A model generated the notes under the pieces. The model worked only from the letters and a program-made list of their open reading frames with translations. It was not told where the DNA came from and did not search any database. The position numbers and the translations under genes are program-made. Below are positions 44,638-54,126 of a stretch of 64,000 bases of DNA, in pieces. Numbering within the stretch: position 1 is the stretch's first letter; the number at the start of each line of letters is the position of its first letter. The DNA is from an uncultured Clostridia bacterium (GTDB lineage Bacteria > Bacillota > Clostridia > TANB77 > CAG-508): NCBI GenBank assembly GCA_944387435.1, contig CALXEW010000004.1, forward strand, positions 25,224-89,223. Reading direction: 5' to 3'.

Positions 44638-45945
44638 ATGGCACAGATTAGTTTAAACTTAAAGAATAGTGGAATAACAATGAAAAGTATAATGGAATAC
44701 AAGGAGCAGGTTGAAAATATTCATAAGGATTTACATAGAAGAGCAAACGACGGAAAAGATTTTGTAGGATGGCTTGAACTTCCAACAAATTATGATAAAG
44801 AAGAATTTAAAAGAATAAAAAAAGCAGCAAAAAAAATAAAAAAAGAATCAGATGTTTTATTAGTTATAGGAATAGGAGGTTCTTATTTAGGAGCAAGAGC
44901 AGTAATAGAGTCTCTAACAAATACTTTTTATAATTTACTTCCAGCAAGAAGAAGAAAATATCCACAAATGTTATATGTAGGAAATAATTTGAGTCCAAAT
45001 TATATGAGTGAATTAATAGAATTTTTGGAAAATAAGGATTTTTCTATAAATGTAATATCAAAATCAGGAACAACAACAGAGCCAGCAGTGGCATTTAGAG
45101 TGTTTAGAGAAATATTAGAAAATAAATATGGAATAGACGAAGCAAGAAGTAGAATTTATGCAACAACAGATAAGGTAAAAGGAGCATTAAAGACACTTGC
45201 TGATAAAGAAGGTTATGAAGAATTTGTAGTACCAGATAACGTAGGTGGAAGATATTCAGTATTAACAGCAGTAGGGTTACTTCCAATAGCAGTAGCTGGA
45301 ATAGATATAACAAAATTAATGGAAGGTGCAAGAATTGCACAAGAAAGATATAATGACCCTAATTTAAAATACAATGAATGTTATCAATATGCAGTAGCTA
45401 GAAATATATTATATAAACAAGATAAAACCACAGAAATATTAGTAAACTACGAACCAAAAATGCACTATTTTACAGAATGGTGGAAGCAACTATTTGGTGA
45501 AAGCGAAGGAAAAGATGGTAAAGGAATATTCCCAACAGGTGTTGATAATACAACAGATTTACATTCAATGGGACAATATATACAACAAGGAAGAAGAAAT
45601 TTGTTTGAAACAGTAGTATATGTTGAAGAGCCAAAATCAGATATAACACTAAATCCAGATGACGATAATTTAGATGGACTAAATTATTTAGCAGGAAAAA
45701 CATTAGATTTCGTAAATAAAAAAGCAATGGAAGCAACAGTGCAAGCACATGTAACAGGAGAGGTTCCTAATATTGCTGTTAAAATGAATAAGCTAGACGA
45801 AGAAAATTTAGGAGAAATAATATATTTCTTTGAAAAGGCTTGTGCCATGTCAGGAAGTATATTGGGAATTAATCCATTTGACCAACCAGGTGTAGAAGAA
45901 TATAAAAAGAATATGTTTAAATTATTAAAGAAACCAGGATATTAA
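44638..45945 (+). CDS. pgi: Glucose-6-phosphate isomerase
   Basis: 435 residues, the short bacterial form. It interconverts glucose-6-P and fructose-6-P. Motifs: [13 protein letters not shown] (phosphate site), [33 protein letters not shown] and [17 protein letters not shown]; the C-terminal segment [23 protein letters not shown] holds the catalytic region. GTAGAGGTG precedes ATG 44638. It feeds glycolysis (pyk lies at 48.2 kb) and the sugar precursors of the exopolysaccharide. Confidence 0.96.
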   Translation: MAQISLNLKNSGITMKSIMEYKEQVENIHKDLHRRANDGKDFVGWLELPTNYDKEEFKRIKKAAKKIKKESDVLLVIGIGGSYLGARAVIESLTNTFYNLLPARRRKYPQMLYVGNNLSPNYMSELIEFLENKDFSINVISKSGTTTEPAVAFRVFREILENKYGIDEARSRIYATTDKVKGALKTLADKEGYEEFVVPDNVGGRYSVLTAVGLLPIAVAGIDITKLMEGARIAQERYNDPNLKYNECYQYAVARNILYKQDKTTEILVNYEPKMHYFTEWWKQLFGESEGKDGKGIFPTGVDNTTDLHSMGQYIQQGRRNLFETVVYVEEPKSDITLNPDDDNLDGLNYLAGKTLDFVNKKAMEATVQAHVTGEVPNIAVKMNKLDEENLGEIIYFFEKACAMSGSILGINPFDQPGVEEYKKNMFKLLKKPGY

Positions 45946-45949
45946 TGTC

Positions 45950-46012
45950 ATGTCGCATTAGGGACGTTTCCTATGCGCATAAAATTTCGCATCTGGGACA
46001 CATCTATAAGAA
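45950..46012. repeat. Possible REP-like extragenic element
   Basis: Between pgi and the thioesterase lies a segment of higher GC with GTCGCATTAGGGACG, ATGCGCAT and TTCGCATCTGGGACAC: repeated GCAT and GGGAC words. It looks like a degenerate dispersed element and not coding sequence; pairing is imperfect. Confidence 0.35.
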
Positions 46013-46025
46013 AAGAGGTAGCAAA

Positions 46026-46751
46026 ATGATTTTTAAAGAGAGCTTTAAAATGGGATTAACAGATATAGGAAAAGATAATAAGATAAAAAATATAGCAATA
46101 CTAAAGATGTTAGAAAATATAGGGGGATATCATTCTGATGTTGCAGGTTATGGCTCAAATGATATTCCTATTAAGAAATTAAGTTGGATTTTATTAGACT
46201 GGAAACTTAAAGTTTTAAACAGACCTAAATATGGACAAACTTTAGAGGTACATACATGGGCAAGAGAAGGAAATAGATTTTTTACATATAGAGATTTTGA
46301 AATCTATGATGAAAATAAAAATCTTTGTGCCATTGCAACTTCTAAATGGACTTTGGTAAATATAGAAGAAGCAAAGATGTCAAAAATTACTGAAGAAGTA
46401 ATTGGTAGCTATAATGTGGAAGAAAAAGAAGTTTTTTCAGGAGAAAAATTAGATAGGTTACAGGTGCCAGAAGAGTTTACAAATAGTATACAATATACAG
46501 TAATTAGAAAAGATATTGATATTAATAAACATATGCATAATTTATATTTCTTGGATTTAGCATATGAAGCTTTACCAGAAGATGTATATAATAACGATAG
46601 ACCTTTTGATAATGTTAGAATTATGTATAAAAAAGAAATAAAACTAGGAGATACTGTTATTTGTAAATATACTAAAAAGGATAATAAAAACATTGTAGTA
46701 ATACAAAGCCAAGATGAAAAATATTTACATTCAATAATTGAATTATATTAA
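46026..46751 (+). CDS. Acyl-ACP thioesterase
   Basis: 241 residues from ATG 46026 (AAGAGG site upstream); the longer frame from 45945 reads through the repeat-like segment and is rejected. Double hot-dog thioesterase of the FatA/B-like family: first half SWILLDWKLKVLNRPKYGQTLEVHTWARE and FFTYRDFEIYDENKNLCA; second half with RKDIDINKHMHNLYFLDLAYEALP, where D, N and H (IDINKHMHN) correspond to the active site. It releases fatty acids from acyl-ACP. The acyl-CoA ligase at 10.1 kb could re-activate such fatty acids. Confidence 0.88.
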   Translation: MIFKESFKMGLTDIGKDNKIKNIAILKMLENIGGYHSDVAGYGSNDIPIKKLSWILLDWKLKVLNRPKYGQTLEVHTWAREGNRFFTYRDFEIYDENKNLCAIATSKWTLVNIEEAKMSKITEEVIGSYNVEEKEVFSGEKLDRLQVPEEFTNSIQYTVIRKDIDINKHMHNLYFLDLAYEALPEDVYNNDRPFDNVRIMYKKEIKLGDTVICKYTKKDNKNIVVIQSQDEKYLHSIIELY

Positions 46752-46757
46752 AATAAA

Positions 46758-46797
46758 CCCTTAATTATTAGTAATAGTAATTAAGGGGATTTTTTTA
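46758..46797 (+). terminator. Terminator after thioesterase gene
   Basis: CCCTTAATTATTA (46758-46770) pairs with TAGTAATTAAGGG (46775-46787), one mismatch, then TTTTTTT. Bases 46798-46980 are AT-rich and empty. Confidence 0.8.
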
Positions 46798-46994
46798 CAA
46801 TAATTATATGCTAATAACATTTAAAAAATAACGCTAATAGCTTGACTATTTTTACAAAGAAATATAAAATAAAAAAGACAAAAATGTCGTAATATTTTAA
46901 ATTATAAAATTCGAATAAATTTTACCAAATTGGAAATAATTTAAAATAGTACAAAGAAATTTAAAAATATAAAAACCAAAGAGGAGGAACAAAA

Positions 46995-48080
46995 ATGAAA
47001 GGTAACAAAAAACAAAGAAGAAATAGTAAAGGAATTACGCTAATAGCATTAGTAATTACAATTATTGTACTATTAATCTTAGCTGGAGTATCAATAGCAA
47101 TGCTAACAGGAGAAAATGGAATACTAACTCAAGCACAAAGAGCTAAAACAGAAACAGAAAATGCACAAAAAGAGGAAGAAAATATTTTAGCAAATTATGA
47201 AAGTGTTTTAAATAGTTATAGTGGAGAAAATACAGAATTTACAGATAGTCTTGGAAATAAAGTAAAAGTACCAGCAGGATTTAAAGTAGTAAATCCAGGA
47301 TATAATGTAGAAGATGGAATTATAATAGAAGATGTAGCACATGGAGCAACAGCAGGGAGTCAATTTGTGTGGATACCAGTAGGAACAGTTCATAGAAAAG
47401 ATAAAGAAGATGTAACAATAGAGTTGGGAAGATATATTTTTGATAGTTCTGGAAATGTAAGTGAATATAGTGGAAATTATACAGAAGATACAGTAGCAGA
47501 ACATACTTATGATAATACGCCAGCAAAAGATATAACAACATTTATATCAAAAGTAGAAAACACACATGGATATTATATAGGAAGATATGAAGCGAGAACA
47601 TTAGATGGAGAAAGAACAGTAAGTACAGAAGATAGCGGATTAACTCAAATAACAGTAAAACCAAATGATTTTGTTTATAATTATGTAACACAGTTACAAG
47701 CAGCAAAATTAAGTAGAAATATGTATAATGACAGTAATTTTGAAAGTGATTTAATAAATAGTTATGCTTGGGATACGGCAATAGTGTTTATACAAAACTG
47801 CTCAAATCAATCAAATTATGCGAATCAGGCAAGTGTAAATACAAGTGTTGCCTCTAAAGGAACCAACAATACGGACACAAAGGATGTATTATGTAATGTG
47901 TATGATATGGCAAGCAATTGCATGGAGTGGTCAACTGAAACATGGGATAATATAGACAATCCTTGTACTTACAGGGGCGGTAATTATCCATATAACTATA
48001 AATATACAAGTAATCGTAGTAATTTAGATACGACACATAGTACTGTTAATTATTCCTTCCGTCCAATCCTATACCTATAA
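46995..48080 (+). CDS. Prepilin-leader surface protein with FGE/C-type-lectin-like domain (copy 2)
   Basis: 361 residues. Paralogue of 4357-5511: the first ~130 residues are nearly identical (KGITLIALVITIIVLLILAG, GENGILTQAQRAK, LNSYSGENTEFTDSLGNKVKVPAGFKVVNPG). The body again has FVWIPVG, YYIGRYEAR, NSYAWDTAIVFIQ, CNVYDMASNCMEWS and ends RGGNYPYNYKY...NYSFRPILYL. The C-terminal 40 residues differ most from copy 1 and are crowded with Tyr, Asn, Ser, Thr and Asp, the residues produced by adenine mutagenesis in diversity-generating retroelement targets. The last ~200 bases are richer in C and G than the rest (AGGGGCGG, TTCCGTCC). No reverse transcriptase or template repeat is seen in the window. 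GAGGAGG precedes ATG 46995. Confidence 0.8.
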   Translation: MKGNKKQRRNSKGITLIALVITIIVLLILAGVSIAMLTGENGILTQAQRAKTETENAQKEEENILANYESVLNSYSGENTEFTDSLGNKVKVPAGFKVVNPGYNVEDGIIIEDVAHGATAGSQFVWIPVGTVHRKDKEDVTIELGRYIFDSSGNVSEYSGNYTEDTVAEHTYDNTPAKDITTFISKVENTHGYYIGRYEARTLDGERTVSTEDSGLTQITVKPNDFVYNYVTQLQAAKLSRNMYNDSNFESDLINSYAWDTAIVFIQNCSNQSNYANQASVNTSVASKGTNNTDTKDVLCNVYDMASNCMEWSTETWDNIDNPCTYRGGNYPYNYKYTSNRSNLDTTHSTVNYSFRPILYL

Positions 48081-48143
48081 TAAACAAAAGAAAATTATTG
48101 GAATATAATATACTAGAAAATGATAAAAAAGTGTAAAAAATGC

Positions 48144-48171
48144 TTGAAATTTGTCGAAACTATGATATAAT
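48144..48171 (+). promoter_or_regulatory. Promoter of pyk
   Basis: TTGAAA 48144-48149 and TATAAT 48166-48171, 16-base spacer. Confidence 0.7.
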
Positions 48172-48208
48172 ACCATTTGGTGTAATAAAGTTATAGGGAG
48201 GAAGTAGA

Positions 48209-49651
48209 ATGAAAGTAGTTTTTAGAAAAACAAAGATAATCGGAACAATAGGACCAGCTAGTGAAGCAGGTGTAACATTAGAACATTTAATGAATACAGG
48301 ATTAAATGTAACAAGAATTAACTTTTCTCATGGAGGATATGAAGAAAATAAAGAAAAAATAGAAACAATTAAAAAAGTTAGAGAAAAATTTAATAGACCA
48401 GTAGCATTAATGTTAGATACAAAAGGCCCAGAAATTAGAACAGGTGTATTAGAATCAGGAGACGAAAAAGTAACTATTAATGAAGGACAAACATTTACAT
48501 TTGTACATGAAGATATAGTAGGAAATAATGAAAAAACAACATTAACATATAAAGATATATACAAAGATGTAAAAGTAGGTTCAAGAATATTAGTAGACGA
48601 TGGAGCTATAGAATTTGAAGTAACAGAAATAAAAGATAAAGATATTATTTGTAAGGCTTTAAATACAGGAAGATTAGGAAGTAGAAAAACTGTAAATATA
48701 CCAGGTGTAAAACTGGAATTACCATTTATATCAGAAAAAGATAGAAATGATTTAATTAATGGTGTAAAAGCAGACTTTGATTACATTGCAGCATCATTTG
48801 TAAGAAGAGCTGAAGATGTAAAAGAAATGAGAAAACTTCTAGACGATAATGGTGGAGAAAGAATAAAAATAATTTCTAAAATTGAAAGCCAAGAAGGTGT
48901 AGAAAACTTTGACGAAATATTAGAAGCATCTGATGGTATAATGGTAGCTCGTGGAGACTTAGGAGTAGAAGTTCCTATGGAAATGGTACCTGTATATCAA
49001 AAGAAAATGATTAAAAAATGTAATAAAGCAGGTAAACCAGTAGTAACAGCAACACAAATGTTAGAATCAATGACACAAAACCCAAGACCAACAAGAGCAG
49101 AAGTAAGTGACGTAGCAAATGCTGTATATGATGTTACAAGTGATATAATGCTTTCAGGTGAATGTGCTATGGGTAAATACCCAATTGAATGTATAAAAGC
49201 AATGTCAAAAATATCAAAATCAGTAGAAGCTTCAATAAAATATTGGAAAAGATTCTATAAAAGAAGTTTTGACCATACTAAGAAAGATGTAGAAAGTGCT
49301 TTAGCATATACAACATGTGTAACAGCAGAACAAATACAAGCAGATGCAATAGTAGCTTATACTCATAAAGGAGATTCAATAGTAAAATTAGCAGCATTAG
49401 CACCAGCATGCCCAATATTTGCTATAACAGACGATAAGAAAACATATAATCAATTATCATTAGTATTTGGTACATTACCAGTATTAATTGAAGGAGAAGC
49501 TTCAATTGATGATACAATAACAGCCGGAATTGAAAACTTAAAAGAAAGAGGATTAGTAGAAACTGGAGATATGGTAGTATTATCAGGAGGAGCATCAGCT
49601 TTACCAAAACAAAATAAAGGAAAAGTTATTGGTGGTTGTGTAAAAATATAA
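48209..49651 (+). CDS. pyk: Pyruvate kinase
   Basis: 480 residues. It makes pyruvate and ATP from phosphoenolpyruvate. Motifs: KTKIIGTIGPAS, RINFSHG, LMLDTKGPEIRTG, KIESQEGVENFDEIL (catalytic Lys), MVARGDLGVEVP, TATQMLESM and DVTSDIMLSGECAMGKYP. The C-terminal regulatory domain is present but there is no extra PEP-utiliser domain found in some Bacilli. Strong GGGAGG site and own promoter and terminator. Confidence 0.96.
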   Translation: MKVVFRKTKIIGTIGPASEAGVTLEHLMNTGLNVTRINFSHGGYEENKEKIETIKKVREKFNRPVALMLDTKGPEIRTGVLESGDEKVTINEGQTFTFVHEDIVGNNEKTTLTYKDIYKDVKVGSRILVDDGAIEFEVTEIKDKDIICKALNTGRLGSRKTVNIPGVKLELPFISEKDRNDLINGVKADFDYIAASFVRRAEDVKEMRKLLDDNGGERIKIISKIESQEGVENFDEILEASDGIMVARGDLGVEVPMEMVPVYQKKMIKKCNKAGKPVVTATQMLESMTQNPRPTRAEVSDVANAVYDVTSDIMLSGECAMGKYPIECIKAMSKISKSVEASIKYWKRFYKRSFDHTKKDVESALAYTTCVTAEQIQADAIVAYTHKGDSIVKLAALAPACPIFAITDDKKTYNQLSLVFGTLPVLIEGEASIDDTITAGIENLKERGLVETGDMVVLSGGASALPKQNKGKVIGGCVKI

Positions 49652-49689
49652 TTAAATAAAAATTAGATATAATTTATTATGAAGATATA

Positions 49690-49734
49690 AAGTAAAATTT
49701 TGATAATTATAATATTTCAAAATTTTACTTTTTT
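49690..49734 (+). terminator. Terminator of pyk
   Basis: AAGTAAAATTTT (49690-49701) pairs with AAAATTTTACTT (49719-49730), then TTTT. Confidence 0.85.
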
Positions 49735-49735
49735 C

Positions 49736-49765
49736 TTGTTATTTAAAACAAAGTTATGTTATACT
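49736..49765 (+). promoter_or_regulatory. Promoter of der operon
   Basis: TTGTTA 49736-49741 and TATACT 49760-49765, 18-base spacer; it drives der, plsY, the 51872 gene and gpsA. Confidence 0.55.
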
Positions 49766-49786
49766 ATATACATGTAAAAATAAAAG

Positions 49787-49814
49787 ATGTTTTTTACCCC
49801 GTCCTAAAAAACAT
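49787..49814. repeat. Hairpin element in der leader (inverse of the 11811 element)
   Basis: ATGTTTTTTA (49787-49796) pairs with TAAAAAACAT (49805-49814); loop CCCCGTCC is the reverse complement of GGACGGGG in the elements at 11826 and 44485. It lies in the 5' leader of der, where it could act as a transcription attenuator or simply be a dispersed repeat. Confidence 0.6.
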
Positions 49815-49860
49815 GAGCAAAGGAAAAGGGGAATGAAACATCATAGAAAGGAAAAAAACA

Positions 49861-51205
49861 ATGTCAAAACCAATAGTAGCAATAATAGGAAAGCCAAATG
49901 TAGGAAAATCAACGTTTTTCAATTACTTAGCAGGTTCAAGAATATCTATAGTACAAGATACTCCTGGAGTGACAAGAGATAGAATATATGCAGAAACGAA
50001 CTGGAGAGGAAGAGACTTTACATTGATAGATACAGGAGGAATAGAGCCGGACTCAGACGATATTATACTTTCTCAAATGAGAGAACAAGCAAATTTAGCA
50101 ATTGCAATGGCAGATGTAATAATATTTTTAACAGATATAAGACAAGGAGTAACAGCAGCAGATAGAGAAATTGCTATAATGCTTAAAAAATCTGGAAAGC
50201 CAATAGTCTTAGTATGTAATAAAGCAGATAATATAGAAAAAGATAAAGATGAGATTTATGAATTTTATAATTTAGGAATAGGAGAGCCATTTCCAATTTC
50301 AGCAACAAATGCCATAGGAATAGGAGATGTATTAGACGAAATATATGAGAAATTTCCTAAAAAAGAAGAAAACGAAAATGAAGATGACAATATAAAAGTG
50401 GCAGTAATAGGAAAGCCCAATGTAGGAAAATCTTCTTTAATAAATAAAATACTAGGAGAAAATAGAGCAATTGTAAGTGATATAGCAGGAACAACAAGAG
50501 ATGCAATAGACTCTGAATTTGAAAATGAAAAAGGAAAATATATATTAATAGATACAGCAGGAGTAAGAAAGAAAAGTAAAATAAAAGAGTCAATAGAAAA
50601 GTATAGTATAATGAGAACGCTTTTAGCAATAGAAAGAGCAGATGTATGCTTAATGATGATAGATGCAAAAGACCGGGGTAACAGACCAAGATGCAAAAAT
50701 TGCAGGAGAAGCACACGAGGCAGGAAAAGGTGTAATAATAGTTGTTAATAAATGGGATGCCGTGGAAAAAGAGACAGGTACATTAGAACAGTATAAAAAA
50801 GATGTATATCAAAAATTAAAATATTTATCATATGCGCCAATAATATTTATATCAGCATTAACAGGACAAAGAGTAAATAAATTATTTGATTTAATAAACC
50901 ATGTAGCTGAGCAAAATGCATTAAGAATATCAACATCTGTATTAAATCAAGTAATAAATGAAGCAATAGCGATTGTACAACCACCTTCAGATAAAGGAAG
51001 AAGGTTAAGAATATATTATGGAACACAAGTATCAACAAAACCGCCAACATTTGTTGTTTTTGTAAATGATAAGAAACTATTCCATTTTTCATATGAAAGG
51101 TATTTAGTAAATCAATTAAGAAAAGAATTTGGAATGGAAGGAACGCCAATAAGAATAATTGCAAGGGAAAAAACTGATAAAGAAGCTAAGAAGGAGGGAT
51201 TTTAA
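49861..51205 (+). CDS. der: GTPase Der (EngA), one CGGN +1 site
   Basis: Frames 49861-50673 and 50675-51205 join by skipping C50674 into 447 residues, the usual length. Two GTPase domains: G1 [12 protein letters not shown] with DTGG and CNKAD, and [14 protein letters not shown] with [11 protein letters not shown] and NKWD. The junction gives [26 protein letters not shown], the well-conserved D...GVTEQD block between G3 and G4 of domain 2. The C-terminal KH-like domain is intact ([17 protein letters not shown]). Der is needed for 50S assembly and is essential in bacteria tested, so a plain frameshift would be lethal. Zero-frame translation would lose G4, G5 and the KH-like domain. First gene of der-plsY-(51872)-gpsA. 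Confidence 0.94.
50674..50676 (+). other. CGGN +1 shift site 8 (der)
   Basis: Zero frame AAA GAC CGG GGT AAC AGA; skipping one C (50673 or 50674) gives AAA GAC GGG GTA ACA GAC (K D G V T D), a family-conserved glycine. Confidence 0.93.
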
Positions 51206-51206
51206 G

Positions 51207-51848
51207 ATGGCCGTTTATATAATTATGGCAATAATTGCATACTGCATAGGTAGTGTGAATTTTTCAGTAATATTTAGTAAAAAATTTGCTGGATTTGATG
51301 TAAGAGAAAAAGGAAGTGGAAATGCGGGGACAACTAATATGCTTCGTTCTGTAGGGAAAAAAGCAGCGGCAATAACACTTATATGTGATATACTAAAAGG
51401 TGTTGTTTCAATAGGAATAGCAATATTACTTGGAAACATACCTGACATGAACAAAGAATTATTAGTACAAATAGCAGGTGTGGCAGTAATATTAGGACAT
51501 ACTTTTCCAGTATTTTTTGGATTTAAAGGAGGAAAAGGTGTTGCAACTTCTTTAGGAGTATTACTTATAAGCAATTGGCAAATCGGATTAATATGTATGG
51601 TATTTGCATTAGTATTAATGGCATTAACAAGGATGGTATCAGTTGGCTCTTGTGCAGCAGCTGTATTATTCCCTGTACTTACTTTGTTTATAAATGATCA
51701 TTACACAGTTTTAACAGAAGGAAAATCAGGAAATGTATATTTTATATATAGTGTAATATTAGCAGTGATAGTTTTATTTAATCATAGAAGTAATATAAAA
51801 AGAATTTTAAATGGCACAGAAAATAAAGTAAGTTTTAAAAATAAATAG
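51207..51848 (+). CDS. plsY: Acyl-phosphate:glycerol-3-phosphate acyltransferase
   Basis: 213 residues from ATG 51207, which follows AAGGAGG; the frame extends upstream into der without a start of its own. Membrane enzyme making lysophosphatidic acid. The three PlsY motifs are visible: GSGNAGTTNMLR near residue 35, GHTFPVFFGFKGGKGVATS near 95, and the third around SVGSCAAAVLFP. Five membrane helices or so. It uses glycerol-3-phosphate made by GpsA, encoded two genes on. Confidence 0.95.
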   Translation: MAVYIIMAIIAYCIGSVNFSVIFSKKFAGFDVREKGSGNAGTTNMLRSVGKKAAAITLICDILKGVVSIGIAILLGNIPDMNKELLVQIAGVAVILGHTFPVFFGFKGGKGVATSLGVLLISNWQIGLICMVFALVLMALTRMVSVGSCAAAVLFPVLTLFINDHYTVLTEGKSGNVYFIYSVILAVIVLFNHRSNIKRILNGTENKVSFKNK

Positions 51849-51871
51849 AAAATAATAAGGAGAGAAAACAA

Positions 51872-52465
51872 ATGAAAAGATTAATTACAATATTTAGTGT
51901 GTTATTAGTTATATTAAGTGGATTATTAATAAATATTAGCTGTGCTTATGATGAAACTTATACTTTAGAATTTGAAGCTAACGACGTAAATGAGGATTTT
52001 GATTTGTATTTATTACTTCCAAAAGATTATATTATATTTGCAATACAAGAAGATGGATTAAACATAGAGTATACAGGAGTAGAAACTTTAAAAAATAATG
52101 ATATACCGAGTATACGCGTAAACAAAGAAAATATAAATGATGAGTTATATGAAGAAGATGGAAAAGAATATGTTCAAATTCTTTTAGAAAAAAATGAAGA
52201 CGGTAAATACGAATTTGATATTCTTTCAAATTATCCAGATATGGATATGAAATATAGAATAAAAAATATGAATAAGGATTATATTGTTCATATTGATAAT
52301 TTTAAGATTAATAATGGTGTTTGTAAAATAGAGTATAACTATGAAGAAGATACAGTAAAACAACCAGATACAGAATTTGTATCATTTATAACAAAGTTAT
52401 TGATAATTATACTTATTGTAATAATAGTAGTAGGGCTTATAGCATATATTAAACAAAGGAGATAA
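51872..52465 (+). CDS. Uncharacterised exported, membrane-anchored protein
   Basis: 197 residues. A signal peptide or lipoprotein-like start (VLLVILSGLLINISCAYDE; LINISC resembles a weak lipobox), an acidic extracellular domain of about 140 residues, then a membrane helix (LLIIILIVIIVVGLIAYI) and KQRR tail. No motif recognised. It sits between plsY and gpsA with short gaps, so it is co-expressed with phospholipid genes. AAGGAGAG precedes ATG 51872. Confidence 0.7.
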   Translation: MKRLITIFSVLLVILSGLLINISCAYDETYTLEFEANDVNEDFDLYLLLPKDYIIFAIQEDGLNIEYTGVETLKNNDIPSIRVNKENINDELYEEDGKEYVQILLEKNEDGKYEFDILSNYPDMDMKYRIKNMNKDYIVHIDNFKINNGVCKIEYNYEEDTVKQPDTEFVSFITKLLIIILIVIIVVGLIAYIKQRR

Positions 52466-52471
52466 GAAAAA

Positions 52472-53462
52472 ATGAAAAATATAGCAATAATACGGAAGTG
52501 GAAGTTGGGGAGTAGCTCTTGCTACTTACTTAGCAAGTATTGGACATAATGTAAAAATATGGTCTTTTAATGAGAGCGAAAAAGATTTAATAAATAATGA
52601 AAGAAAATGTAAATTTTTGCCAGGAGTAGAAATCCCTGACAATGTAAAATGTTATACGGATGCAAAAAAAGTAGTAGATGGAGCAGATTTTATTTTACAT
52701 GTTACCCCATCAAAATTTACAAGAGAAACATTTGTAAAATATAAAGAATATGTAGGAAATAAACCGGTTATAATATGTTCTAAAGGATTTGAAAAAGATA
52801 GTCTAAAAACTTTAGATGAAGTAATATTAGACGAATTACCAACAGCAAGAATAGGAGTATTAACAGGTCCAAGTCATGCAGAAGAAGTCGCAATAGCAAT
52901 ACCAACAGTATTAGTAATAGCATCACATGAGGAGGAAATATTAAGACTTATTCAAGATACTTTTATGTCAGAAAAAATGAGAGTATATACATCTGACGAT
53001 GTAAAAGGAGTGGAACTAGGAGGAGCGTTAAAAAATATAATGGCATTCTGTGCCGGAGTAGCAGCAGGAATTGGGCTTGGGGATAATAGTTTTGCAGCAT
53101 TAGTAACAAGAGGCTTAGGAGAAATTTCAAGACTTGGAATTAAACTTGGAGGAAAAAAAGAAACATTCTATGGTCTTAGTGGTTTAGGTGATTTAATAGT
53201 TACATGTCTTAGTGAACATAGTAGAAATAGAAAAGCTGGGAAATTAATAGGACAAGGAAAAACATTAGAAGAAGCAAAACAGGAAGTAGGAATGGTAATA
53301 GAGAGTATAGATAATATAGATGTAGCATATGAACTAGGAAAAATAAACAACATTTATATGCCTATAACAGAGACTGTATATGATGTTATATATAATGGGT
53401 TAAAACCTGAAGAAGCTGTTAAACAATTAATGACAAAAGAAAAGAAATGTGAATGGGATTAA
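52472..53462 (+). CDS. gpsA: NAD(P)-dependent glycerol-3-phosphate dehydrogenase, one CGGN +1 site
   Basis: ATG 52472 follows AAGGAGATAAG. The zero frame gives only MKNIAII then CGG; skipping C52493 gives IAIIGSGSWGVALATYLASIGHNVKIWS, the N-terminal GxGxxG NAD site. The joined protein has 329 residues with VTPSKFTRE, CSKGFE, LTGPSHAEEVA, GALKNIMAFCAG (catalytic Lys), GLSGLGDLIVTCLSEHSRNRKAG and the usual end. It reduces dihydroxyacetone phosphate to glycerol-3-phosphate for PlsY. GpsA is normally essential, so the shift must be productive. Starting at an internal codon would delete the NAD-binding loop. Confidence 0.95.
52493..52495 (+). other. CGGN +1 shift site 9 (gpsA)
   Basis: Zero frame ATA ATA CGG AAG TGG AAG; skipping C52493 gives ATA ATA GGA AGT GGA AGT TGG GGA (I I G S G S W G), the first glycine of the dinucleotide-binding loop. 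Confidence 0.95.
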
Positions 53463-53514
53463 ATAATGAAATTTTTGGGCATACTATTATTAAAAAAGGA
53501 AAGGAAGAAAAATA

Positions 53515-54099
53515 ATGGAATTTTTTGATAAGTTGGGTAAAAAAGCCTCAGAAGCCTATAAAATAACAGCAGATAAAACAGGAAAGATTGCAAAAGAAAC
53601 TAAGTTAAAATTAAAAATGAGCCAATTAAGAACGCAGGTAAGTGACTTGTATGAAGAAATTGGTAAGAAAGTCTATGAAGAACATATAAGAGAAGAAGAG
53701 GATGCTAAAGAAAATATAAAAGATGAACTAGAAGGGCTATGTACCAAAATAGATGTTTTAAGTGATGAAATAGAAAGTTTATTACAACAATGTTTAGAAT
53801 TAAGAGATAAAAAGCAGTGTAAAGTATGTTATATAGAAATGGATAAAGAATATAAATATTGTCCAAACTGTGGAGCAAAACAAGATGATGAAAAAGAAGA
53901 AAAGAATAATGAAGAAACAAGTTATCAAAATGTAAGTTTATTTGAAGGAAATGAAGAGGATAAAAAAGAAGAAGAAAAATCAGAAATAGAAGATAGTAAT
54001 TTAGAAAATCTAGAAAAAACAGTAAAAGTTGAATCAAATATAGAAGAAAGTAATACTGATGAAGAAGATAGCAATGACGATAATATAGAAACATATTAA
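53515..54099 (+). CDS. Helical protein with central zinc ribbon, unknown
   Basis: 194 residues. Residues 1-95 are a coiled helix (FFDKLGKKASEAYKITADKTGKIAKETKLKLKM), then a zinc ribbon CKVCYIEMDKEYKYCPNCGAKQ (two C-x2-C pairs), and a very acidic, Ser/Asn-rich tail. Similar coiled-coil/zinc-ribbon proteins are common in Clostridia without known function. An AGGAAG site precedes ATG 53515. It is followed by dtd after 27 bases. Confidence 0.75.
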   Translation: MEFFDKLGKKASEAYKITADKTGKIAKETKLKLKMSQLRTQVSDLYEEIGKKVYEEHIREEEDAKENIKDELEGLCTKIDVLSDEIESLLQQCLELRDKKQCKVCYIEMDKEYKYCPNCGAKQDDEKEEKNNEETSYQNVSLFEGNEEDKKEEEKSEIEDSNLENLEKTVKVESNIEESNTDEEDSNDDNIETY

Positions 54100-54126
54100 A
54101 GATAATAAGAAGCAAGAGGTAAAAAT

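Noticed and set aside
45945..46025. N-terminal extension of the thioesterase (start at 45945)
   Set aside because: It overlaps the pgi stop and reads through repeat-like sequence; ATG 46026 has a ribosome site and the expected N-terminus.
50265..50714. Reverse-strand ORF over der
   Set aside because: Antisense shadow of the GTPase gene without start signals.
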